64,000 nucleotides of DNA from Streptomyces sp. NBC_00286 (GCF_036173125.1 NZ_CP108054.1:4526001-4590000); one strand, 5' to 3'. Shown: positions 15,297-24,903, counted from the first letter of the stretch. Made by a program: numbers and translations. The notes: generated from the letters alone by a model not told the origin.

Positions 15297-16343
15297 CTAC
15301 AGCTCGATGACGACCTTGACGTCGTCCCGTTGTGGGATGAACGCCTCCGTTGCACGCTCCAGCGGCACCTCCCGGGTGATCATGCGTTCAAGCCATGGCA
15401 GGTCGGCCTTGGCCAGCGCGTCGGCAGCTTGGAGGTAGTGACGCAGGTTGGCGTTGACCGAGCCCACGACCGCGTCGTTCTGCAGCACGATCTCCCTGTT
15501 GATGGCGCCCGCGTCCACGGTCATCCTGCGGCCGGCGGGCGACACACCGGTCAGGCACACGACCCCGTAGGGTGCGGTGCCCGTCAGGGAGGCGAGGACG
15601 GGCTCGTTCGCGCCCGTGGCTTCGATGACGACATCCGGGCACACGGCGGAGACGACCTGCTCGATGTCCTCTGCGTGGTAAGTGGCTCCCAAGTCCCGTA
15701 CCAGAGCGGGCTTGGGCCCTTCGGTCACCCGGTCGAGCACATGCACCTCCAGTCCGCGCTGTGTGCCCACGAGGGCAGCCAGCAGACCGATGGGCCCTGC
15801 ACCGGTCACCAGGGCGCGACGAGGCTCGAACCACGAACGCGCTCCGACACGCTCGACCTGTTCCCATGCCTTCGCCACCACGGTGGTCGGCTCCATCAGC
15901 ACCCCGACGTGCTCCAGGTGCGGCTCCAGCTTGACCGCGTAGTCGGCTTCCACGCACCACGCCTGCGCGCCGTAGCCGTCGATCTCTTTGATGCCGCGTT
16001 CGGTGTAGCGGCCGTTGCGGCACATGTCGAATTCTCCGCGTGCGCAGGCCCCGCACGGCTCGGGGTCCGGTCGGCGCACCACCCCGGCGACCAGGTCACC
16101 GGCCGAGAAGTCGCTGCCGGGCGGCGCCTGCCGCACCCGGCCGAGGGACTCATGCCCCAGGACCAGCCACTCACGCCCCGGAGGAGCCCAGCCGTACTCT
16201 CCCCGGACGATCTCCTTGTCCGTTCCGCACACCCCCACCGCCAGGCCCTGCACCAGCAGCTCGCCGGCTGCCGGGACGACGTCAGGCACATCCCGTACCT
16301 CTACGGATTCCTTCTCACCGGGCCGCACGGTCAATGCACGCAT
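15297..16343 (-). CDS. Zinc-dependent glucose 1-dehydrogenase-like MDR-family oxidoreductase
   Basis: The 348-residue protein follows the medium-chain dehydrogenase plan. The catalytic domain has CGTDKEIVRGEYG and a GHESLGRV block. A structural-zinc loop is reduced to PCGACARGEFDMC (three cysteines plus an upstream position). A Rossmann fold carries TGAGPIGLLAAL (about residues 180-191) and LDRVTEGPKPALVRDLG, in keeping with sugar dehydrogenases of the archaeal glucose dehydrogenase type. It would oxidise an aldose to a lactone with NAD(P)+. ATG 16343 follows AAGG. No operon partner is apparent. Confidence 0.85.
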   Translation of the reverse strand: MRALTVRPGEKESVEVRDVPDVVPAAGELLVQGLAVGVCGTDKEIVRGEYGWAPPGREWLVLGHESLGRVRQAPPGSDFSAGDLVAGVVRRPDPEPCGACARGEFDMCRNGRYTERGIKEIDGYGAQAWCVEADYAVKLEPHLEHVGVLMEPTTVVAKAWEQVERVGARSWFEPRRALVTGAGPIGLLAALVGTQRGLEVHVLDRVTEGPKPALVRDLGATYHAEDIEQVVSAVCPDVVIEATGANEPVLASLTGTAPYGVVCLTGVSPAGRRMTVDAGAINREIVLQNDAVVGSVNANLRHYLQAADALAKADLPWLERMITREVPLERATEAFIPQRDDVKVVIEL

Positions 16344-16858
16344 CGCCAACCTTGTCCCTTTCGCCATGCAGCGCTTCAGGGCCTCGCGCGCCGCTGCTGC
16401 TTGACACCGACCCCCGCCTTCATGTGTGTCCCGCTCACAGCTTTTCAGCACCAGTCGGCTGGGATCAGAGGACCTGGCCGGGTCCGTCACAGGCCGTGAC
16501 CTGATCGTGAATGCGGTCAGCGGAACGCCGTGGCAGCTCCCATTCATCTGCAGGCTGGAACGGCCGGGGCGAACTGGGCTATTGGTGTGATGACGGCGCA
16601 GCGGCGTTGTCGTGGGTCTTGACTGCCCGTGGTGCAGTGTGTGGAACCTCTCCGGTGGAGGTGCCGTGCCGCCTACGACCCCTGCCACAAGATCATCTGC
16701 TTCGACGATTTGGTCATCAGCTCCGGCGACGCCCGCGAGACGCGGGCCGAGTTCCTCGCCTGGCACCGGCGAGGAACGGCCCAACGATCGAAGTGCACGG
16801 GCCGGCCGAGAGTTCTGGAAGCGTCACAGCGATCCCCCGGCGACAGCCGAGGGTGGGT
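16344..16858. other. Intergenic interval with weak coding traces
   Basis: No intact gene is supported. A rightward stretch around 16610-16800 keeps codon-like composition over two frames and ends abruptly, so it may be a decayed small gene. I could not identify it with confidence. No tRNA, repeat or strong hairpin was seen. Confidence 0.35.
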
Positions 16859-17968
16859 TCAATCGCCGGACGTCTGCCCCCGACGCGGCGTCTGGGGCGA
16901 CATCGCAGCCTCGGCCTCCGCCTTGGCGTCGCTCACCGCTGCGGCGGCCTGCTTCTCGGCCTCGTCAGCAGCCGCGGCGGCATCGAGCGAAACCGACGAG
17001 CCTGCATCGAGCTCCGGAATCCGGCTTTCGTGCGAGGTGTCGTCGGCGTCGGCGGTGGCTGCTTCCTCAGGTTGCCCAGTTTTGGGAGGTCCCGCCGTGG
17101 ACTGGTCACCGAACGCCTGGGTGACGGTCCGGACTGCCTCGGTCAGCTCCCCCGGGATCACCCAGAACGTGTTGTTGTCGCTGCTCGCCAAGTGCGGGAG
17201 CGTCTCTAGGTACTTGTAGGCCAGGATCTTCGGGTCGGCGTTGTTGCGATGGACGGCCTGGAAGACCAGTTCCACCGCCTTTGCCTCGCCGTCCGCCCGC
17301 AGGATCATGGCTTGTTGGGTGCCCTGCGCCTCCAGGATGTCCTTCTGCTTCGTACCTTCCGCTGTGAGGATCTTGGCTTGCCGCTCCCCTTCGGCGTGCA
17401 GGATGGCCGCGCGCTTGTCACGCTCGGCCCGCATCTGCTTCTCCATCGCTTCCTTGATGGTGTGCGGTGGATCGATGGCCTTGATCTCGACGCGGTTGAC
17501 CCGGATGCCCCACTTGCCGGTGGCATCGTCGAGGACGGCGCGGAGCCGGGAGTTGATCTCCTCACGCGAGGTGAGCGTCTCCTCCAGGTCCATGCTGCCG
17601 ATGACGTTGCGCAGTGTGGTCACGGTGAGCTGGTCGATGGCCTGCAGGTAATCGGCGACTTCGTAGGCCGCCGACCGCGGGTCGGTGATCTGGTAGTAGA
17701 GGACGGTGTCGATGTTCACCACGAGGTTGTCCTCGGTGATCACCGGCCTGGGGTCGGACGAATAGACCTGCTCGCGCACGTCGAGCTTGGTGTTGATGCG
17801 GTCCGCCACCGGCAGAACCAGGTTCAGGCCGGGTTGCAGCGTCCGGCGGTATCTGCCGAACCGCTCGATGTTGTAGCGGCGCGCCTGCGGGACGATCCGC
17901 ACGCTGGAGGCCACGAGGAAGACGACAACAATGGCCGCCACGAGAGTAAGGACGACAACTGGATCCAC
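16859..17968 (-). CDS. SPFH/band-7 stomatin-like membrane protein
   Basis: The 369-residue protein has one N-terminal membrane helix (residues 5-24), then an SPFH domain with PQARRYNIERFGRYRRTLQPG and VITEDNLVVNIDTVLYYQIT, and the stomatin block QLTVTTLRNVIGSMDLEETLTSR. A QmcA-type coiled region is rich in AERDKRAAILHAEGERQAK. A low-complexity alanine/glutamate tail (about 300-365) is unlike standard stomatins. GTG 17968 follows GGAGG. SPFH proteins form membrane-attached oligomeric rings that organise proteases or microdomains. The NfeD gene 58 bases upstream is the classic partner. Confidence 0.9.
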   Translation of the reverse strand: MDPVVVLTLVAAIVVVFLVASSVRIVPQARRYNIERFGRYRRTLQPGLNLVLPVADRINTKLDVREQVYSSDPRPVITEDNLVVNIDTVLYYQITDPRSAAYEVADYLQAIDQLTVTTLRNVIGSMDLEETLTSREEINSRLRAVLDDATGKWGIRVNRVEIKAIDPPHTIKEAMEKQMRAERDKRAAILHAEGERQAKILTAEGTKQKDILEAQGTQQAMILRADGEAKAVELVFQAVHRNNADPKILAYKYLETLPHLASSDNNTFWVIPGELTEAVRTVTQAFGDQSTAGPPKTGQPEEAATADADDTSHESRIPELDAGSSVSLDAAAAADEAEKQAAAAVSDAKAEAEAAMSPQTPRRGQTSGD

Positions 17969-18026
17969 AGTGCCTCCGTTGCTGTGTGTTCAGCCTTCTC
18001 AGCCGTTCTCTGTCGTTCTCAGCCGT

Positions 18027-18464
18027 TCATGGAAGAAGTTCGCGGGGGTAGACGACGGCCGTGGCGCCTTCGATCTCCATGACGTCCACCAGCGCTCCCA
18101 CCGGGATCACCAGGCTCTCGTCGAGGGCGCGGGCGGACCACTCCTCGCCGGACAGTTTGATCAGGCCGCGGGTCGCGGTGACCTCCTGCATGACCTCGGC
18201 CTGCTTGCCGATCAGCGCATCGCTGCCCTCGTAGGTGAGGGGTTGCTGTGCCATATGCCGCAGCGCGATCGGGCGGACGATGAGAAAGCCCGCTGCCGCT
18301 GCCGCCCCCAGGGCCAGGAGCTGGCCGAGAAGGCCGACTCCCACACCGGCGACTACGGCGGCAACCAACGCGGCGCCCGCCAGCAACCCGAAGACCAGTG
18401 TCAGCGTGAAGAACTCCGCGGCACCCAGTGCCGCGGCGGCGAACAGCCATACGTACCACGGCAT
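18027..18464 (-). CDS. Short NfeD-family membrane protein
   Basis: The 145-residue protein has three hydrophobic segments in the first 75 residues (LFAAAALGAAEFFTLTLVF, LAGAALVAAVVAG, LLALGAAAAAGFLIV) and a C-terminal OB-fold NfeD domain with LIGKQAEVMQEVTATRGLIKLSGEEW and PVGALVDVMEIEGATAVVYP. It lacks the ClpP-like protease part found in long NfeD proteins. ATG 18464 follows GGAGGG. It forms a two-gene unit with the stomatin-like gene downstream; NfeD domains are thought to anchor SPFH assemblies. Confidence 0.9.
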   Translation of the reverse strand: MPWYVWLFAAAALGAAEFFTLTLVFGLLAGAALVAAVVAGVGVGLLGQLLALGAAAAAGFLIVRPIALRHMAQQPLTYEGSDALIGKQAEVMQEVTATRGLIKLSGEEWSARALDESLVIPVGALVDVMEIEGATAVVYPRELLP

Positions 18465-19050
18465 CGAATCGCCCTCCTTCAGGGGCCTTCTGCACCAAGC
18501 TACCTCCCGAACCGCCGGGCAGAACAGACAGGGGAGGCGTGGTTGGTGACGCAGGGAGCGGCGAGCGGCGAGGTTGCGGACCGCCTCCCGCGCCGTGACC
18601 CGGCTGCTGGCTCGTGAGATGGCCGAGGCGGATGCTCGCCCAGGGATGGGCACCCCACCCCTGGGCGACCGGCCAACGACCGACCTCAGACGTGGCGTAG
18701 TTGCACAGACGTGGCGTAGTTGCACATACGACGCGTGCACGCAGCGGCTGCCCGCGTGCACGTCGGCCGATCTGCAGGCGCCGTACGGCCCGGACGCTGT
18801 GCCAGTTCGTCCCGGGCTCCCGCAGTCCACCGCCGTTCCTTGACCGTCACGTCGAGAGGCAGCAATTACGGCTCGAGCTCCTCGGCAGCCGACCGCAGAC
18901 GCCGGGCAAGCGGCGCCGTCGATGCAGTCCAGACGAGCTGGTGTGCCACTGCGACTGCTGCGCGACCGACTTGGCCTGGCGCCTCGCCGTGGACGGTCCT
19001 GGCTGGTGAGGGTCTGTGACCGAGGGTGTGGCGTTCGCGTGCATGGGGAG
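18465..19050. other. Intergenic interval with a tandem repeat
   Basis: No gene is supported. The main feature is a 19-bp tandem duplication at 18688-18725, listed separately. The leftward NhaA gene ends at 19051, and the NfeD promoter should lie within the first 100 bases. Confidence 0.4.
18688..18725. repeat. 19-bp unit repeated twice in tandem
   Basis: The unit contains GACGTGGCGTAGTTGCAC and is present at 18688-18706 and exactly repeated at 18707-18725. It lies about 230 bases upstream of the NfeD start and within a non-coding stretch. It could be a pair of protein-binding sites or a slippage duplication. Confidence 0.6.
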
Positions 19051-20433
19051 TCATTCCTCGTCGGGTGGGTCTTCGGGGCCGCCGCTTCGGTGAGGGCGGT
19101 CTGGGTTCGGGGGCTTGGGGGCTGGGTTGCGCTGCTGTTCCCATGCGGTGTCGAACTGGTAGATGTCGGGGATGCCGTCGGCGTCCACGTCGGCCGTCTC
19201 CGCCTCGTACAGCTGTCGGTACCGGTTGTTTCGCACTCTCAGCAGGAGGCATGCCAGTAGCGCTGCGGTCAGTGATCCGAGGAGGACGGCGGCCTTGATG
19301 TGCTCTTGGTCCGCCGGATCGGGGTAGGCCAGTTCGCCGATGAGCAGCGAGACGGTGAAGCCGATTCCGGCGAGCATGGCCAGGGCGAGCACGTCGGCCA
19401 GCGCGAGTCCCGGGCCGAGTTGTGCGCGGGTGAAGCGGATGGCCAGGTACGTGCCGCCGAAGATGCCCAGCACCTTTCCCGCCGCGAGCCCCAGTGCCAC
19501 GCCGAGTGGCTCCGGGCTGGTGACCACGGTTCCCAGCGTGTCGCCCGATACGCTCACTCCGGCCGCGAACAGGGCGAAGAGCGGGACGGCCACTCCTGCG
19601 GAGACGGGCCGGACCAGGTGGGCGATGTGCTCGGCCGGTCGGCGGCCCGCTTCTCCGTCCTTCGCCACACGCAGCAGCAGCCCCATGGCGACTCCGGCCA
19701 CGGTGGCGTGGACGCCACTGGCGTAGGTCAGGCCCCAGATCACCAAGGCCAGCGGGATGTACCAGTACCAGCCGTGCACCCGCCTCTGGTCGTGCAGGTG
19801 GAAGAACAGACCGAGCCCGAGCACCGCGCCGACAAGGGCCGGCACGTTGATCGTCGACGTGTAGAAGAGAGCGATGACGAGAATGGCGCCCAGGTCGTCG
19901 ACGATCGCAAGGGTCAGCAGAAAGGCACGCAGCGCGGAGGGCAGATGGGTGTCGATCACCGCGAGCACGCCCAGGGCGAAGGCGATGTCGGTGGCCATGG
20001 GGACGGCCCACCCGTTCCAGGTCCCGCCCATGGACGTGGCGACGATGCCGTAGACGAGCGCGGGGACGAGCATGCCGCTGACTGCCGCGACCACCGGCAC
20101 GGTCGCCGCCTTGGGGTCTCGTAGCTCTCCGACCACCAGCTCGCGTTTCAGCTCGGCGCCGGCGACGAAGAAGAAGATCGCCAGCAGCCCGTCTGCCGTC
20201 CAGTGGGCAACGGAGAGGTCAAGGCCCAGTGCCGGAATACCGAAGTGGACGTCCCGTACCTCCTCATAGGAGGCTCTCAGCGGTGTGTTCGCCCACAGCA
20301 GCGCCACCGCAGCCGCGGCGAGCAGCAGGATGCCGCCGACGGTCTCCGTGCGCAGAGCCTTCGCCACGAAGGTGTATTCCGGCAGGGGAAGACGGCCGAG
20401 GAAGGTGCGGGGCCTGCTGTTGCGGTGAGGCAT
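19051..20433 (-). CDS. nhaA: NhaA-type Na+/H+ antiporter
   Basis: The roughly 460-residue protein has the NhaA layout of about twelve helices: ETVGGILLLAAAAVALLWAN near the start, GWAVPMATDIAFALGVLA, the ion-binding aspartate pair in LTLAIVDDLGAILVIALFY, then GVHATVAGVAMGLLL and PVSAGVAVPLFALFAAGV. It exports Na+ or Li+ in exchange for protons. The C-terminus (from about residue 410) is a soluble tail with an aspartate-rich ADVDADGIPDIYQ motif, then a proline-rich end. ATG 20433 was taken; GTG at 20454 is possible. It follows the DUF3040 and CBS-like genes in one leftward operon. Confidence 0.92.
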   Translation of the reverse strand: MPHRNSRPRTFLGRLPLPEYTFVAKALRTETVGGILLLAAAAVALLWANTPLRASYEEVRDVHFGIPALGLDLSVAHWTADGLLAIFFFVAGAELKRELVVGELRDPKAATVPVVAAVSGMLVPALVYGIVATSMGGTWNGWAVPMATDIAFALGVLAVIDTHLPSALRAFLLTLAIVDDLGAILVIALFYTSTINVPALVGAVLGLGLFFHLHDQRRVHGWYWYIPLALVIWGLTYASGVHATVAGVAMGLLLRVAKDGEAGRRPAEHIAHLVRPVSAGVAVPLFALFAAGVSVSGDTLGTVVTSPEPLGVALGLAAGKVLGIFGGTYLAIRFTRAQLGPGLALADVLALAMLAGIGFTVSLLIGELAYPDPADQEHIKAAVLLGSLTAALLACLLLRVRNNRYRQLYEAETADVDADGIPDIYQFDTAWEQQRNPAPKPPNPDRPHRSGGPEDPPDEE

Positions 20434-20502
20434 GCAGTCGGTTGCCTTTCGCACGGGGCCTTGAGAGGGGGTCTTGAGTGGTGGTCGGGTCGGCAGATGT
20501 GG

Positions 20503-20964
20503 TCAGACGGCCTGGAGGAGACGCTCGAGGAGGCGCGCGGCCGTGACCACGCCGAGTAGGCGGCCCGGATCTTCGTCGGACCGTTCGACCACGGCGATGA
20601 GAGGGCTTCGGCTGCGGGCCATCAGCTCCGCGATCTCGACGGCTGTCCAGTCGGGAGCGGCGGTGGGCAGGAACGGGCGTTGAGCAGGGAGGCAGTCGGC
20701 GACCGTACGCCCGCGCAGGGCACGGCAGAAGTGATCGGCATGCCGCTCGTCGATCACCCGGGCCAGTCCACCGTCTTCCTGGACGTAGCCCGGAAGCAGT
20801 GTCCTGACCACGTCACAGACAGGCAGGGCCGTGTACGGCTGCCCCACGGCGTCCATCACCAGCAGACCGGGCGGGCTCCGCTCCACGATCAGGCGCACGG
20901 CCTCGATCGCATCGGCGTTCTTGCTGGCCGAGACGTATGGCTCTGCGAGATCACGTGCGCGCAC
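20503..20964 (-). CDS. CBS-like regulatory protein, antiporter partner
   Basis: The 153-residue protein starts at GTG 20964, with GGGAGGAA a few bases ahead. It begins RARDLAEPYVSASKNADAIEA and continues with ERSPPGLLVMDAVGQPYTALP, then a second half ending LIAVVERSDEDPGRLLGVVTAARLLERLL. This reads as two divergent CBS motifs (first about residues 5-60, second about 95-150). CBS pairs bind adenine nucleotides and gate transporters. A paralogue lies next to the NhaA at 29597, and a fragment of a third follows the antiporter at 31992, so an antiporter-regulating role is a reasonable inference. It overlaps DUF3040 upstream by 14 bases. Confidence 0.75.
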   Translation of the reverse strand: MRARDLAEPYVSASKNADAIEAVRLIVERSPPGLLVMDAVGQPYTALPVCDVVRTLLPGYVQEDGGLARVIDERHADHFCRALRGRTVADCLPAQRPFLPTAAPDWTAVEIAELMARSRSPLIAVVERSDEDPGRLLGVVTAARLLERLLQAV

Positions 20965-21373
20965 GGATTCCTCCCGGATAGGCGCTCGGTGGGTCGGTGG
21001 GCAGAAGTCCGGTGCCGCGGCCCGGGAGCCGTTGCCGTGGCGGTGTGCTCGACGGAGTTCGTCGCTCGCTCTGAACGCCCGTACCAGGGCTACGCGGGGA
21101 TCCCGGGTCCTGGTCGGACCGGTACCCATCGCTGTTCAACACCGCGGTGACGCAGATGCCCAGGAAAGCGATGATGGCGAACACCGTGGCGGCGGTCACC
21201 CACCGGTTGCGCTGCTTCTCTTCTTCCTCAAGGCCGTCGTCCGACTGTGCTTGTGCCGCATCGGGGAACTGCTGGTTGAGCGCGTCCATGGTCGCGGCCA
21301 GTTCGGGATCGTCCTGGGCAAGGCGTCGTTCGAGCTGCGCGATGATGCGTCCGTCGTCCATCTCGGGATTCAT
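20951..21373 (-). CDS. DUF3040 membrane protein
   Basis: The 140-residue protein opens with MDDGRIIAQLERRLAQDDPELAATM, the usual DUF3040 start, in which a short acidic helical region precedes the membrane part. One clear helix follows (WVTAATVFAIIAFLGICVTAVL); the second helix of typical members is replaced by a proline/arginine-rich tail, so the protein is atypical or its end is altered. ATG 21373 has GAGG upstream; GTG 21382 is also possible. It overlaps the CBS-like gene and follows the slipin gene in the same operon. Confidence 0.7.
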   Translation of the reverse strand: MNPEMDDGRIIAQLERRLAQDDPELAATMDALNQQFPDAAQAQSDDGLEEEEKQRNRWVTAATVFAIIAFLGICVTAVLNSDGYRSDQDPGSPRSPGTGVQSERRTPSSTPPRQRLPGRGTGLLPTDPPSAYPGGIRART

Positions 21374-21436
21374 GTCCACCACCTCGAGCCGAGAGCGAGT
21401 GTTCGCGCCGAAGCGCGCAGGGCGGATGCGAGTGCG

Positions 21437-22222
21437 CTACGTCTTCTCCCCACCGACGGCGTTTTGGGGCTGTCGAAGCATGTCGACGAGACGGAAGATC
21501 TCCATCGGCAGCGGGAAGATGAGAGTGGAGTTCCGCTCGGCGGAGATCTCGGCCATCGTGGACAGGATCCGCAGGTGAAGGGCCGCGGGATGGCCTTCGA
21601 GACGGTCCGCGGCGTCCGCCAGCGTCTCGGCCGCCTCGTACTCGCCCTTGGCGTGGATGACCTTGGCCCGCCGGTCGCGTTCGGACTCGGCCTGGCGCGC
21701 CATGGCGCGCCGCATTGCTTCGGGCAGTTCGACGTCCTTGACCTCGACGAGGGTCACCTTGACGCCCCACGGGTTGGTGACGTCGTCGATGATGCGCTGC
21801 AGCCGCTGGTTGATCTCGTCCCGGTTGATCAGCAGTTCGTCGAGATCGATCTGCCCGAGGATGCTGCGCAGTGTCGTCTGGGCGATCTGCGAGGTGCCCT
21901 TGATATGGTCCTCGATCGCCACGACCGAGCGGTTGGGGTCGACGACGTTGAAGTACGTCACGGCGTTGACCCGTACCGTGACGTTGTCCTTGGTGATCAC
22001 GTCCTGCGGCGGGATGTCCATCGTCACGGTCCGCAGGGAGACGCGGACCATGCGGTCGACAACGGGAATGATGACGAACAGCCCCGGCCCTTTGGCGCCG
22101 ATGATCCGTCCGAGACGGAAGATCACCCCGCGCTCGTACTCGGGCACGATCTTCACGGCGGCCATCAGCAGCATGAGCAGCACGACCGCGCCGATGATGA
22201 TGCCGACCAGTCCTGAGTTCAT
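21437..22222 (-). CDS. SPFH/band-7 slipin-like protein
   Basis: The 261-residue protein has an N-terminal membrane helix (residues 6-25) and then a canonical slipin SPFH domain: VPEYERGVIFRLGRIIGAKGPGLF, VITKDNVTVRVNAVTYFNVVDP, QTTLRSILGQIDLDELLINR, and the final MARQAESERDRRAKVIHAKGEY. Its ATG overlaps the stop of the long NfeD gene (ATGA), matching the well-known NfeD-slipin operon in which the NfeD protease cleaves its slipin partner. It probably forms a ring in the membrane. Confidence 0.92.
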   Translation of the reverse strand: MNSGLVGIIIGAVVLLMLLMAAVKIVPEYERGVIFRLGRIIGAKGPGLFVIIPVVDRMVRVSLRTVTMDIPPQDVITKDNVTVRVNAVTYFNVVDPNRSVVAIEDHIKGTSQIAQTTLRSILGQIDLDELLINRDEINQRLQRIIDDVTNPWGVKVTLVEVKDVELPEAMRRAMARQAESERDRRAKVIHAKGEYEAAETLADAADRLEGHPAALHLRILSTMAEISAERNSTLIFPLPMEIFRLVDMLRQPQNAVGGEKT

Positions 22223-23568
22223 GATCCGTCCTCCTGTCCGATGTGCGGGCCGTCGCGGATCTCGGCGCTGTCGACGATCAGGTCGAGACCGTCGATGGCC
22301 ACGACGCGGACGTGTTGCCCGGCGGTGACGGGCGCGGCTCGGCCGCGGACGGTCCACCACGCGCCTTCGAGCAGTACCTGGCCGGTGTCGCCGTCGATCC
22401 GGCGCACGACGGCCTCGCGGCCCAGCAGACCTTCGTGTCCGGTGGTCGCCGGGGCCCGCCGGGCCCGCCAGGCCAGCCGTCCGGCGAGCAGGGAGCCGCC
22501 GCCGACGACCACGGCGGTCGGCCACAGCACGGCCGGGTCAACGCCCAGCTCACCGCGGAAGAGCAGGATCCCGGCGAACACCAGGGCCACCGTCCCGCCA
22601 GCGGCGAAGACACCGACTCCGGGCGTGAGCACTTCTGCGGCGAACAGGGCGGCGGCAAGGATCAGCAGGAGCAGGCCACCGACGTGGAAGGGCAGCACGC
22701 TCAGGGCGACGAATCCGAGCACGAGCAGGACGACCCCGATCGCACCGGCGAATCCCATCCCGGGGCTCGCCAGCTCGTAGATCACGGCCAGAGTCCCGAT
22801 CGAGAGGAAGAGGAACGCCAGCTCCGGGCTGGCCAGCAGCTGCCGCACCTCACCGAAGAAGCCGAGATCGTGCTCCACCGTCCGGGCACCCGCGGTGTGC
22901 AGAACGACCTCGTGCTCGCCACCCTCCGGACCCACGACGACCCGGCGGCCGTCCAACTCGGTGAGCAGGCCCTCGCGTGACGGCGTCACGAGATCGACCA
23001 CGTCGCTGCGTACAGCCTCCCGGTCGGAGACGGCCGCGCCGTCGCGCACCATGTCCCGGGCGAAGTCCGTGTTCCTGCCCCGTTGCTCGGCGATCGACAC
23101 GGCGAATGCGACGGCGTCGTTGACGACCTTGTCGCTCGCCTCCTCGCCCTGACCGGTCACGGGTGTGCCGGCCCCGATGTGGGTGCCGGGCGCCATGGCC
23201 GCGACGTGCGCGGACAGCGCGATGTACGCGCCGGCCGACGCCGCGCGAGCACCGGACGGGGTCACGTACACGACGACCGGGACGTCCGACGCGAGAAAGT
23301 CCTGCACGATCTCCCGGGTGGACTGCAGCAGCCCGCCAGGGGTGTCCACCTCGATCACATAGGCCGCGTGCTGCTCACTCTCGGCGAGGTGAAGCCCCTC
23401 CTTCAGATGATCGGCGACAACGGGAGTGATGGTGCCGTCGACCCGTGTGACCAGCACACTCGGCGCCTGCGCCACGCTCACGGCAGGCGCGGTGAGGAGG
23501 CAGGCGAACGCGGCCAAGAGGACCTGGACGCATCTCCGGACGGGAGTCAGGGGCTGGCTTCGGGGCAC
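22219..23568 (-). CDS. Long NfeD membrane serine protease (ClpP-class)
   Basis: The 449-residue protein has a signal peptide (residues 1-33) and a ClpP-like protease domain. The nucleophile block reads PSGARAASAGAYIALSAHVAAM with the Ser-Ala-Gly pattern, and there is an upstream IEVDTPGGLLQSTREIV. Four or five membrane helices follow (about 240-370), and a C-terminal OB-fold NfeD domain carries GLLGREAVVRRIDGDTGQVLLEGAWW. Such proteases cut the hydrophobic C-terminal region of stomatin/slipin partners; the partner here is encoded immediately downstream. GTG 23568 heads the leftward operon that continues to NhaA at 19051. Confidence 0.92.
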   Translation of the reverse strand: MPRSQPLTPVRRCVQVLLAAFACLLTAPAVSVAQAPSVLVTRVDGTITPVVADHLKEGLHLAESEQHAAYVIEVDTPGGLLQSTREIVQDFLASDVPVVVYVTPSGARAASAGAYIALSAHVAAMAPGTHIGAGTPVTGQGEEASDKVVNDAVAFAVSIAEQRGRNTDFARDMVRDGAAVSDREAVRSDVVDLVTPSREGLLTELDGRRVVVGPEGGEHEVVLHTAGARTVEHDLGFFGEVRQLLASPELAFLFLSIGTLAVIYELASPGMGFAGAIGVVLLVLGFVALSVLPFHVGGLLLLILAAALFAAEVLTPGVGVFAAGGTVALVFAGILLFRGELGVDPAVLWPTAVVVGGGSLLAGRLAWRARRAPATTGHEGLLGREAVVRRIDGDTGQVLLEGAWWTVRGRAAPVTAGQHVRVVAIDGLDLIVDSAEIRDGPHIGQEDGS

Positions 23569-23718
23569 GGCACGGTATCCCCTTGTTCCTCACACGGTTC
23601 TCAGCTGGGAGTTTTACTCACGGATTACCCTCGCCCCCCGGCCGGATGCTTGCTCACGGTGCCCAAGTAAGGCCGTCTCGCACAGCCGTTTTTTGCCGAC
23701 CCACGGCAGAATGGCCCC

Positions 23719-24903
23719 ATGCCGAGGCGAAAGAACGGCCAGAACGCCGCCGGCAGCGAAGCCGATGCCACGGTGCCGGGCGTCGCAGCTCCTGTAGGTA
23801 GCGGCCCCCCGGCTGCCAGTGCTCTGGACCCCTACCTGAAGCGGCTCGTCGGCATCTCCACCAGTAGGGAGCGGCTGGGTGAGCACGAACTTGAGGGGTT
23901 GCGGGAGGTGGCTGCTGCCGCGGCGGGCCGCGGCACCGCCCTCACGGCTCTGGTCTCCGAGTACCTCGACTCCGCCTGCCGGGTGTGGGGGGACCTGCCC
24001 GACACCCGCCGGGCGGAGGACCACGAGGGCGTGACAGCCGTGGTGTCCGCCCTCCTTCGGGCGGTCGCCGATGCGACGGTTGCGCTGACCGAGGGATACG
24101 AGACGGCCCACCGGGCAGCCATCCGGGGGGAGGAGGCGACACGGCGGGAGTTCGTCGACGACCTCCTGGAGGGGCGCACCGACCTCGGTCGGCTGGCCGA
24201 ACGCGCCGAACGATTCGAGTTCCGGCTGCTCGGGCCGCACACCGTCGCCGTCGCGCGGGCGGCGAGCGCCTTCGGCGCGGGCGATCCCGCCACTCACTAC
24301 GTCGAGGAGGCGCTGACCACCCGGTTCGCCGCGCGCGAGGTCCTGACCACCACCAAGGACGGTCTTCTGGTGTGTGTGTCCCGCGGCACAGGACCGGACG
24401 TTCCCGAAGCCTTCGCCGCCGCCGTGGGCGACGCGGTCGGCGACCAGCACCAGCTCGCCATCAGCCGGCCCCGGCGGGGCCCCGGTGGCATCGTCCGCTC
24501 CTACCAGGAAGCGCGCAGCACCCTCGATCTCGCCGCCCAGCTCGGTCTGTCCGCCCCGCTCGTCCACGCCGCGGACGTCCTGGTCTTCCAAGTCCTCGGC
24601 CGGGACCGCGCAGCCATCACCGACCTGGTGGCCACCGTCCTCGGCGGGCTGGAACAAGCACGCGGCGGTCCGCAACCGCTCCTGAACACCCTCACCGCCT
24701 ACTTCGCCAGCGGCTGCCTGAACACCGCCACCGCCCGCCGCCTGGAGATGAGCGTGCGGACGGTCGCCTACCGGCTCAGTCGTATCCGGCAGCTCACCGG
24801 CCATGACCCCACCGACCCCGACCAGCGTTACATCCTGCAGACCGCCGCACTCGGCGCACGCCTGCTGGACTGGCCGTCGCAACCCATCCAGCCCGCCGAC
24901 TGA
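23719..24903 (+). CDS. PucR/CdaR-type transcriptional regulator
   Basis: The 394-residue protein has a helical N-terminal half with no obvious ligand fold, a GGDEF-like middle typical of this family (ISRPRRGPGGIVRSYQEARSTLDLA at about 255-280), and the C-terminal PucR helix-turn-helix: LNTLTAYFASGCLNTATARRLEMSVRTVAYRLSRI is its core (about 330-365). Such regulators activate metabolic or transport genes. ATG 23719 is in the 150-base divergent region opposite the NfeD operon, so it could control that operon. The ligand is unknown. Confidence 0.85.
   Translation: MPRRKNGQNAAGSEADATVPGVAAPVGSGPPAASALDPYLKRLVGISTSRERLGEHELEGLREVAAAAAGRGTALTALVSEYLDSACRVWGDLPDTRRAEDHEGVTAVVSALLRAVADATVALTEGYETAHRAAIRGEEATRREFVDDLLEGRTDLGRLAERAERFEFRLLGPHTVAVARAASAFGAGDPATHYVEEALTTRFAAREVLTTTKDGLLVCVSRGTGPDVPEAFAAAVGDAVGDQHQLAISRPRRGPGGIVRSYQEARSTLDLAAQLGLSAPLVHAADVLVFQVLGRDRAAITDLVATVLGGLEQARGGPQPLLNTLTAYFASGCLNTATARRLEMSVRTVAYRLSRIRQLTGHDPTDPDQRYILQTAALGARLLDWPSQPIQPAD

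Noticed and set aside
16610..16858. Possible decayed SsgA-like or other small gene (VEVPCRLR...YDPC pattern across two frames)
   Set aside because: The match needs a frame change and covers too few residues; codon composition is weak. I left it as an unnamed intergenic trace.
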